This document shows positions 1 through 5,716 of a stretch of DNA of 8,300 nt, in pieces; the first letter of the stretch is position 1; each line of letters starts with the position of its first letter. The DNA is taken from assembly GCA_023426625.1 (NCBI GenBank), contig JAFAAJ010000146.1:1-8300 (forward strand). The letters are read 5' to 3'. Origin of the DNA: Bacteroidota bacterium. GTDB taxonomy: Bacteria; Bacteroidota; Bacteroidia; Flavobacteriales; Weeksellaceae. The position numbers were made by a program, and so were the translations under genes. The notes under the pieces were generated by a model. It worked only from the letters and a program-made list of their open reading frames with translations, searched no databases and was not told the DNA's origin.

Positions 1-1642
1 CCTGAATATTGATCGTTTTACCATCTAATGCTACCACCTCATCCGTGATTTTGAAACCGATACTCTTTGCAAAAGGAGATAACGCCGAACTTTCATCAAA
101 TACAAACGTATTGTTCTTATCATTATATCCTGTTTGGTTCGGATCTTTGATGAACCAGAAAATAGGAGGGGTTTCCTGCTTTTTTATTTCTATTCCCACC
201 ATGTTCAGGTATTGCTCATAAGGAGTGGATTGGCTTCCTGCAATATATTTATTGTAAAAATCTCTTACCTGAGGATATCCGGTCACCTCTACCAATTCAT
301 CGATCAGCTTATCATCTTTAAATGGCTTATTCTCTCCAAATCTCAGAGACAGCTTTCTGATCATGTCACGATAACCCATCTCACCATTAGAAAGCTTTCT
401 AAGCTCAATATCAAGACACATCGCCAGAAGAGCTCCTTTTTCATAAACATTTCTGTACTGATCCTTATACTGATCCAGAAGAATATTTTTACTCATTACC
501 GTAAACGGCATAGTATCATCATAATTCTTGGAATTGGTGATTTTGTCATTGATCCTCTGTAAAAATTCATCTTTATTGATCAGTCCTTCCTGGATCTGGA
601 ATAAATTGGCAAAATATTCTGTTCCGCCTTCATACATCCAAAGATGTTGGGACATTTTAGGATCTGCATAATCAAAATAATGAATCTCCTCAGAGTGGGT
701 TTTTAAAGGATTCACCGTGTGGAAAAACTCGTGGGAAACTACATCAGTAATGGTTTGGTCGATGGCTTCTTTAGGCATCATTTCCGGTAACACCACACTC
801 GTGGATTCATGATGTTCCAAGGCTCCGAAACCTTTGATCTGCGGTTCACCCATTCCTGAAAGATAAAGCATGATCGCATATTTCTTATTGGTATTCATGT
901 CGCCTAAGAATTTTTTCTGTGCGACTACCATTTTTTCAAGATTTTCCCTGAAATCGGAAGCTTTATATTTTCCGGTTGGAGAATAAACACCCAATACAAG
1001 TTCCATTCCGCCTGCATTGAATGTGATGTAGTCGGGCTTACTGTACATAAGAGGAGAATCTGTCAGTTTAGCATAATTAGCTAAAGTATAAGTATCCGTA
1101 GCTTCGGACTTATCCTGATCTACCAAAGCAGTTGTTCCGTAGAAATCAGTTGGCTTCTGAATGATCAATTGGTAAGGAACATCCTGCATATTATCGATAT
1201 ATCCAACAAAACCGTGGGTGTTGATCATAAAAACTTTACCTTCTTCAATATCGGTTCCAGAAGGTGAAAATACGGCCTTATGTTTTGACGTATCCATCTC
1301 TTCATCAAAGCTGTCATTAACCAGATAAGTGATTTTGGCTAAGTTTTGAGCGTTTTTAAGGGAATATGTATTGTCGTTCATCTTGGTGTACTTCAATTCC
1401 TGTCCTTTATTGTCAAAAAACCGGATTCCCTCTATAAATCGTCCGTAATCATCCACTGAATACGTTCCCGGAACGGTTTTAGGAAAGTGAAACTTTACAT
1501 CACCGGATTTCATTTTCGGGAATTCCATAGTTACTGCAACTTTATCGTTTTTTACATTCACCAGGTCAATAGTGGTTTTTATAGACTGGGCATTAACCAA
1601 GATCGTGGCTAAAATCCCTAAGCTTAGTGCTATTTTTTTCAT
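1..1642 (-). CDS. M61-family (glycyl aminopeptidase-like) metallopeptidase, secreted, C-terminus cut by window edge
   Basis: The minus strand reads open from an ATG at 1642 to the left edge, giving 547 complete codons without a stop. The protein begins with a signal peptide (MKKIALSLGILATILVNAQS, likely cleaved near residue 18), so it should act in the periplasm or outer envelope. Residues about 20-200 fit the beta-rich N-terminal domain of M61 peptidases. The zinc site is HEFFH at residues 304-308 (about 719-733), with a probable third ligand Glu338 in MYEGGTEYF. After HEFFH comes TVNPL rather than the tryptophan seen in many M61 enzymes; I recall similar forms in Bacteroidota. From about residue 490 the sequence looks like the start of a PDZ domain, usual at the C-terminus of this family, and the missing part is probably short. 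Characterised M61 enzymes remove N-terminal glycine or alanine; the substrate here is unknown. No convincing promoter was found in the 236-bp gap upstream. Confidence 0.9.
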   Translation of the reverse strand, partial: MKKIALSLGILATILVNAQSIKTTIDLVNVKNDKVAVTMEFPKMKSGDVKFHFPKTVPGTYSVDDYGRFIEGIRFFDNKGQELKYTKMNDNTYSLKNAQNLAKITYLVNDSFDEEMDTSKHKAVFSPSGTDIEEGKVFMINTHGFVGYIDNMQDVPYQLIIQKPTDFYGTTALVDQDKSEATDTYTLANYAKLTDSPLMYSKPDYITFNAGGMELVLGVYSPTGKYKASDFRENLEKMVVAQKKFLGDMNTNKKYAIMLYLSGMGEPQIKGFGALEHHESTSVVLPEMMPKEAIDQTITDVVSHEFFHTVNPLKTHSEEIHYFDYADPKMSQHLWMYEGGTEYFANLFQIQEGLINKDEFLQRINDKITNSKNYDDTMPFTVMSKNILLDQYKDQYRNVYEKGALLAMCLDIELRKLSNGEMGYRDMIRKLSLRFGENKPFKDDKLIDELVEVTGYPQVRDFYNKYIAGSQSTPYEQYLNMVGIEIKKQETPPIFWFIKDPNQTGYNDKNNTFVFDESSALSPFAKSIGFKITDEVVALDGKTINIQ

Positions 1643-1691
1643 TGAGATTAATATTTAAATAACTAGTTGTCAGAAAAATGATTTTGTTACC

Positions 1692-1874
1692 GGGAAAATG
1701 AAAAAAAAGCGAAAATAGCTAAAGAGCAAAATCGTGCTGGAATGGGTATTAAGTTATTAATTTGGGGCAAAATAGAGGAAAAGCGAAACAGCTCTGACAA
1801 GTAAGTCTTCAATTTCACCTTTCCGCCTTTCTGCGATTTCACGATTTTGCTCTTTTACAATTTCGCCTTTTCCC
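1692..1874. repeat. Nested imperfect inverted repeat filling the gap between the M1 and M61 peptidase genes
   Basis: The core is a perfect 16-bp inverted repeat: AAAGAGCAAAATCGTG at 1721-1736 and its complement at 1840-1855. Homology continues outward with gaps: GCGAAA at 1709-1714 pairs with TTTCGC at 1861-1866, and GGGAAAA at 1692-1698 with TTTTCCC at 1868-1874. Inside lies a second inverted pair, GGAAAAGCGAAA (1777-1788) against TTTCACCTTTCC (1813-1824), matching at 10 of 12 positions. The structure ends about 5 bp before the M1 stop codon and covers most of the 236-bp gap. It could be a transcribed hairpin between the genes, a small non-autonomous (MITE-like) element, or a family of intergenic repeats. 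No target-site duplication is obvious and no ORF lies inside. Confidence 0.6.
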
Positions 1875-1879
1875 AAAAC
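1811..1879. repeat. Imperfect direct repeat with 24-bp period
   Basis: Three units start at 1811, 1835 and 1859, each beginning RATTTCRC followed by a T/C-rich run. The first two match at about 15 of 24 positions and the third is shortened. Read on the minus strand it is a purine-rich array of GAAA and GGCGAAA words. It forms the right arm of the inverted repeat that spans the gap. Confidence 0.4.
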
Positions 1880-3510
1880 TATCCTTCCTTCTTATAATTC
1901 ATATAATAATTTCTGTCCAGCTCAACAGGAGCCGCTGTTTTCATTTTTATGGTCTGCCAGTTTTCAGTTGGATTTATAACCTGATCTTTATTGATTCTGA
2001 TCGGAAGCCTGAAATTCTTCACCACATTCGTGTAGCGGAATTTTAGTTCATTTCCATTTTGAGAATATTCTAAAGTAGGAATATCTATGGTTCTGAGATA
2101 TTGGTTGAAAATACTTGAAAAATCAATTCCTGATTTAGATGAAATATAATTTTCAATCTGTTCGGTCGTTACAGTCTGATGGTAAAAGTCCTTGTTCAGA
2201 CCTCTTAAGATCTCTCTGAATTTTTCGTCATTATTGATTACATGTCGGATAGTGTGGATCATGCTTGCTCCTTTAGGATACATATCGCCGCTTCCTTCGT
2301 CTCGCACGCCATATTTACCGATAATAGGCTTGTCATTTTCAATATTTCCACGAATTCCCTGCGCATATAGTTCTGCGGATTTTTTATCCATATAATGTTC
2401 CGTGAAAAGCACTTCGGAGTACGTGGTGAAACTTTCATGGATCCACATATCTGCCTGATCTTTTGCTGTGATGTTGTTGGCAAACCATTCATGTCCGCTT
2501 TCGTGAACAATGATGTAATCCCAGTTCAGTCCGACTCCGGTTCCGGAAAGATCGTTTCCTAAATAACCATTCAGATAATAGTTTCCGTAGGCGATATTGC
2601 TCTGATGCTCCATTCCCAGATAAGGAGAATCAACCAATTTGTAAGAATCCTCATAGAAAGGATAGGGTCCGAACCAATATTCAAATGCAGAAAGCATAGG
2701 TTTTACCTGCTGGAATTGTTTTTTTGCTTTTTCCAGATTATAATCCAAAACCCAATAATCCAGATCCAGTGTTCCTTTTTCTCCTTTGTAGGTATCTTTG
2801 AAATTCACGTATTTTCCGATATTCGGAATGATGGAGTATGCATTGATCGGGTTTTTAACTTCCCAGGTGTACACCGTTTTATCCTTAACCGTTTTTTTAT
2901 TGATCAGTCTGCCGTTTCCAATGCCTACAAGATCTTTTGGAGTGATTATCTTCATGATGATGCCGTTTTCCGGCTCATCGCTCCAGATATCTTTGGTAGG
3001 AAGCCAGATAGAAGCTCCGATTCCTTCATCGGCAACACTCATCCAGGGATTTCCGTTCTCATCTTTGGTGAAGACCCAGCCGCCGTCCCATGGAGCTCTT
3101 TTAGCAATTGTAGGATTCCCGGAATATAGAATGTCGATTGAGAATTTTTCTCCCTTTTTAAAGCTTTTTTGAGTATGAATGAAAATAAAATCACCCTCCT
3201 GTTTATATTCGCTAATAGGGAAATTAGCTGTTACTTTATCAGCTTGCATAGGTTCTTGCAGATCGATCTGGAAAACAGGATTGATGATATCTTTTGTGAT
3301 CTCAAAACTGATCTTATTGTTCCCTTTGATGCTTTTCTGCCCGAAATCCGGTTCCACAGAGAGTTCATACTTTTTTACATCCCAGAAATTACGAAATTGA
3401 GTGTTGGAACCTTTCAAAGTGTCCTGTTTGCTATATTTTTCTGTGTTTTCAAAAAACTGTCCGAATGCAAGTCCGGAAGCAAACAAAAGAGAATAGGTCA
3501 GTTTTTTCAT
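1879..3510 (-). CDS. M1-family zinc aminopeptidase, secreted
   Basis: This 543-residue protein carries the full M1 signature. HESGH at residues 336-340 is followed after exactly 18 residues by the third zinc ligand Glu359 (WIHESFTTYSE). The substrate-binding motif is present as LGMEHQS at 298-304, equivalent to GAMEN. The probable transition-state tyrosine is Tyr411 in YPKG. Residues 1 to about 18 form a signal peptide (MKKLTYSLLFASGLAFGQ), so the enzyme should act outside the inner membrane. Residues about 40-235 match the beta-sandwich N-terminal domain, about 245-475 the thermolysin-like domain, and the end is a short C-terminal part. At this length it lacks the large C-terminal helical domain of PepN-type enzymes. 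I see no obvious type IX secretion sorting domain. By family it should release N-terminal residues from peptides. The M61 gene downstream also encodes a secreted zinc peptidase, so both may help with peptide use. The gene ends in TAG at 1879. Confidence 0.95.
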   Translation of the reverse strand: MKKLTYSLLFASGLAFGQFFENTEKYSKQDTLKGSNTQFRNFWDVKKYELSVEPDFGQKSIKGNNKISFEITKDIINPVFQIDLQEPMQADKVTANFPISEYKQEGDFIFIHTQKSFKKGEKFSIDILYSGNPTIAKRAPWDGGWVFTKDENGNPWMSVADEGIGASIWLPTKDIWSDEPENGIIMKIITPKDLVGIGNGRLINKKTVKDKTVYTWEVKNPINAYSIIPNIGKYVNFKDTYKGEKGTLDLDYWVLDYNLEKAKKQFQQVKPMLSAFEYWFGPYPFYEDSYKLVDSPYLGMEHQSNIAYGNYYLNGYLGNDLSGTGVGLNWDYIIVHESGHEWFANNITAKDQADMWIHESFTTYSEVLFTEHYMDKKSAELYAQGIRGNIENDKPIIGKYGVRDEGSGDMYPKGASMIHTIRHVINNDEKFREILRGLNKDFYHQTVTTEQIENYISSKSGIDFSSIFNQYLRTIDIPTLEYSQNGNELKFRYTNVVKNFRLPIRINKDQVINPTENWQTIKMKTAAPVELDRNYYMNYKKEG

Positions 3511-3534
3511 CTGATATCAAATTATTAAGTCTAT

Positions 3535-3542
3535 CAAAAATA
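3535..3542 (-). promoter_or_regulatory. Candidate -7 box for the M1 peptidase gene
   Basis: On the minus strand TATTTTTG matches the Bacteroidota -7 consensus TAnnTTTG and lies 24 bp before the ATG at 3510. The nearest upstream TTG is only 13 bp away, shorter than the usual spacing of about 17-23, so the -33 element is unconvincing. Confidence 0.4.
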
Positions 3543-3623
3543 GAAAATTTAATACCAAGTTTACCCGGCTTATTTATAAATTCATAAAAAAGCTTTAAAG
3601 AATGAAAAATGAAATGTTTAAAT

Positions 3624-3645
3624 AAAAATTCTTCTAAGAAATTTT
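3624..3645 (-). terminator. Weak candidate terminator after tatC
   Basis: On the minus strand, 9 bp after the tatC stop codon, AAAATTTC, a six-base loop TTAGAA, and GAATTTTT form an 8-bp stem with one mismatch, ending in a T-rich tail. The stem is almost all A-T, so it would be unstable; some transcripts may read through to the M1 gene. Confidence 0.3.
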
Positions 3646-3654
3646 AACCTTAAT

Positions 3655-4479
3655 TTACTGCACCGCAGGAAGGTTTTCAGTCCTTTTCTGAACTTTTTTA
3701 TACGTGTAAGAACACATCAGAATACTGAATTCATATAGAATAATCAGTGGAAAAGCTGCCATCAACATACTCAAAACATCTGCAGGAGTGATGATTGCTG
3801 CAACAACCATGATCAAAATAATAGCATGACGGCGATAGGTTTTCATGAATATCGGAGTTAAAATTCCAATGCTGGTAAGGAAATAGATCAGAACCGGGAA
3901 AAGGAAAATCACGCCCATTCCTAAAACCACCTGTAAGAATAAAGTGGTATAATCACTGAGGTCATAAAGCGGAACTATAATATCTGAAATCTTGAAGATT
4001 ACCCCGAAATTAACGGCAAAAGGAAGTATTAAAAAGTAGCCGCACAATACTCCGGTCATGAAAAGAATCCACACCGAATTGATGATGAAAATTGAATTTT
4101 TCTTTTCTCTGGGATGTAAAGCAGGACTAATAAACCTCCATAATTCCCAGACGATATACGGAAATGCAGCCACCAAACCTCCGAAAATAGAAACCGCCAT
4201 CATGACGTTGAACTGCTGATAAAGCCTTTGTACACGTACAGGAAAATCTTTCGGAAGATGAATGCTGTCTTCTCCTAAAATCATTCTTGAAAAGTGATTT
4301 ACGATCCTGAAAGTCGGGAAATCATTTCTTGTAGGACCGAAAAAAATATGGTCCATGATCCAATTGATATTAAAGCCGACAGCAAATGCCGCAATTATAA
4401 TAGCAATAATTGAACGGATGAGATGACCTCTTAACTCGCCAATATGTCCCAAAAAGGACATTTCTTTACCATCACTCAC
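3655..4479 (-). CDS. tatC: Sec-independent (twin-arginine) protein translocase subunit TatC
   Basis: TatC is the multi-spanning inner-membrane receptor of the Tat pathway, which exports folded proteins carrying twin-arginine signals. The 274-residue protein has the cytoplasmic N-terminal motif SFLGHIGELRGHL with Glu15 and Arg17, then hydrophobic segments near 21-41, 91-112, 131-153, 180-203, 218-235 and 237-256. The first cytoplasmic loop has RFISPALHPREKK, with Phe116 and Glu125 matching E. coli Phe94 and Glu103. The motif TPADV has Asp234, matching Asp211. The intramembrane glutamate that corresponds to E. coli Glu170 is leucine here (Leu193 in IFLFPV). The start is a GTG at 4479; the only nearby alternative is an ATG six codons in (4461), and an in-frame stop closes the frame upstream. 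I prefer the GTG because short tails before SFL are usual in relatives and a -7 box lies 22 bp upstream. No tatA or tatB gene is in the window. Confidence 0.95.
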   Translation of the reverse strand: MSDGKEMSFLGHIGELRGHLIRSIIAIIIAAFAVGFNINWIMDHIFFGPTRNDFPTFRIVNHFSRMILGEDSIHLPKDFPVRVQRLYQQFNVMMAVSIFGGLVAAFPYIVWELWRFISPALHPREKKNSIFIINSVWILFMTGVLCGYFLILPFAVNFGVIFKISDIIVPLYDLSDYTTLFLQVVLGMGVIFLFPVLIYFLTSIGILTPIFMKTYRRHAIILIMVVAAIITPADVLSMLMAAFPLIILYEFSILMCSYTYKKVQKRTENLPAVQ

Positions 4480-4501
4480 AGAATAATATTTTTTAAGGCA
4501 T

Positions 4502-4509
4502 CAAATTTA
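4502..4509 (-). promoter_or_regulatory. Candidate -7 box for tatC
   Basis: On the minus strand TAAATTTG matches TAnnTTTG exactly. It sits 22 bp before the GTG start, which would give a leader of roughly 15 bases. The nearest TTG upstream is 27 bp away, so no good -33 element supports it. If real, tatC can be transcribed separately from kdsD, whose stop codon lies 100 bp upstream. Confidence 0.45.
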
Positions 4510-4579
4510 TAAAAAAACTTTCAGTAAAAACGGAAGCAACGGAATAGAAACTATATTCACCAACTCTATCTTCCAACTT

Positions 4580-5539
4580 CTAATTAATCCCCTCATCCAA
4601 CAGTTTATGCAGATCGATGATCCCATAATACCTTCCTTTTTCAGTAACGATCAGTTGTCCGATATTGTTTTCCTTCAATATTTTCATGGCATCTTTAGCC
4701 AATGCATCTCTTTCGATTGTTTTCGGATTGGAAGACATAATATCTTTAGCTAAAACCTGAGAAACATCATCACCTTTCATCAGCATTCTTCTCAGATCAC
4801 CGTCTGTAATAACTCCGACAATGCTGTCTCCATTGGTTACTACAGTAATTCCGTGACTTGAAGCACTAATGGAAATGATAACATCTCTTATCGTTGAATC
4901 TTCTGAAACCTGCGGTTTTTGCGGAGAAAGAAACTGATCCACCTTTGAGATAAGGTTTTTTCCTAAGCTTCCACCCGGATGAAATTTAGCAAAATCATTC
5001 TCGCGGAAATTGTTCAGTTCCATTAAAGCAATGGCTAAAGCGTCACCCAGTGCCATTTGTAACGTAGTGGAACTTGTAGGAGCCAGTTTATTCGGGCAGG
5101 CTTCCATATCTACATGCGTATTCAGAACCACTTCGGAAAATTCTGCCAATTTGCTCTTCATGTTTCCGGTCATACCGATCAAAGCGGAGGAATAATCTTT
5201 CAGATAAGGAACAAGATTAACGATCTCAGGAGAATTTCCGGAATTGGAAATGCATAAAACCACATCCTGCTTCTGGATCACTCCCAAATCTCCATGAATG
5301 GCTTCCGAAGCATGAAGAAACTGAGAAGGGGTTCCCGTAGAATTCAGGGTGGCAACGATCTTATTTCCGATGTGCGCAGATTTACCGATTCCAACCACGA
5401 TCAGCTTTCCTTTTGCGGAATGAATGATCTCTACGGTCTTTGCAAAACTGTCATCTATTCTGTTTTTTAATTTTTCGAGTTCCGAAATTTCTATTTCTAA
5501 AGTAGTTTTTGCTATTGAAATGATATTTGACCTTTCCAT
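4580..5539 (-). CDS. kdsD: D-arabinose-5-phosphate isomerase, KpsF/GutQ family
   Basis: The enzyme interconverts D-ribulose 5-phosphate and D-arabinose 5-phosphate, the first step toward Kdo for the lipopolysaccharide inner core; it is cytoplasmic. The 319-residue protein has the family's normal length and order: an SIS domain (about 30-200) followed by two CBS domains (about 206-260 and 268-319). SIS motifs include GIGKSAHIGNK (50-60), EAIHGDLG (79-86), SNSGNSPE (98-105) and APTSSTT (154-160). All four catalytic positions known from E. coli KdsD (Lys59, Glu111, Glu152, His193) are kept as Lys53, Glu105, Glu146 and His187 (FHPGGSLG). The ATG at 5539 places the SIS domain as in relatives; no Shine-Dalgarno motif precedes it. 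recQ is divergent from it and tatC follows after 100 bp. The name kpsF would serve equally, since no capsule genes are visible to distinguish paralogues. Confidence 0.93.
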   Translation of the reverse strand: MERSNIISIAKTTLEIEISELEKLKNRIDDSFAKTVEIIHSAKGKLIVVGIGKSAHIGNKIVATLNSTGTPSQFLHASEAIHGDLGVIQKQDVVLCISNSGNSPEIVNLVPYLKDYSSALIGMTGNMKSKLAEFSEVVLNTHVDMEACPNKLAPTSSTTLQMALGDALAIALMELNNFRENDFAKFHPGGSLGKNLISKVDQFLSPQKPQVSEDSTIRDVIISISASSHGITVVTNGDSIVGVITDGDLRRMLMKGDDVSQVLAKDIMSSNPKTIERDALAKDAMKILKENNIGQLIVTEKGRYYGIIDLHKLLDEGIN

Positions 5540-5657
5540 TTTACTTCTATAGGGTGTACAAAAAATCTCTTAAAAATTGTTATATTTAAAAAAGAATATT
5601 TAATATAAATTTTATTTTTTATAAATTCGTTCGCTTTTATTTTAAGCAGAATTTTTA

Positions 5658-5665
5658 TAACTTTG
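5658..5665 (+). promoter_or_regulatory. Candidate -7 box for recQ
   Basis: TAACTTTG matches the Bacteroidota consensus TAnnTTTG and ends 31 bp before the recQ ATG, giving an expected leader of about 25 bases. No TTTG or TTG lies at the usual distance upstream, only TTCG at 5630-5633 with a 24-bp spacer. Confidence 0.5.
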
Positions 5666-5673
5666 ATTGGATG

Positions 5674-5716
5674 CAAATTTAGCAATACAAAATTAGATGA
5701 GCGCAAAAAAAGCCAA
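5674..5716 (-). promoter_or_regulatory. Candidate promoter pair for kdsD, overlapping the recQ start
   Basis: On the minus strand two -7 boxes of the form TAnnTTTG are seen: TAAATTTG (5681-5674) and TAATTTTG (5695-5688). The first has TTTG (5707-5704) 22 bp upstream, and the second has TTG (5716-5714) 18 bp upstream, both in the accepted spacing range. These -33 elements lie inside the first codons of recQ. The kdsD leader would be about 130-140 bases of AT-rich RNA. Confidence 0.45.

Noticed and set aside
134..562. Plus-strand 142-residue open frame near the left edge
   Set aside because: It lies antisense to the M61 gene, whose frame is continuous with recognisable motifs. Its translation has no family features.
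1692..1879. CRISPR array
   Set aside because: Repeat units are imperfect, only 24 bp apart without unique spacers, and no cas genes are present.
1874..1881. TAGTTTTG on the minus strand, a match to TAnnTTTG before the M61 gene
   Set aside because: It overlaps the M1 stop codon, lies about 230 bp from the M61 start, and has no TTG at the correct distance upstream.
2605..3129. Plus-strand 174-residue open frame inside the M1 gene
   Set aside because: It is the complementary shadow of a strongly supported M1 coding frame and has no recognisable features. The same applies to other frames inside this gene and inside recQ.
1879..3510. Type IX secretion cargo
   Set aside because: The M1 protein ends soon after the catalytic region and shows no typical C-terminal sorting domain. 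The end of the M61 protein is not visible, so nothing can be said for it.
4522..4574. Possible terminator after kdsD (GGAAG with CTTCC, then GTTTTT on the minus strand)
   Set aside because: The 5-bp stem encloses more than 30 bases with only a weak inner stem, and the T-run is short. Not convincing as a terminator.
5512..5706. Minus-strand 64-residue frame in the kdsD leader
   Set aside because: It starts inside the recQ start region, overlaps the kdsD start, and is an AT-driven Lys/Ile/Phe-rich sequence with no recognisable features. It could only matter as a leader peptide if kdsD starts far upstream.
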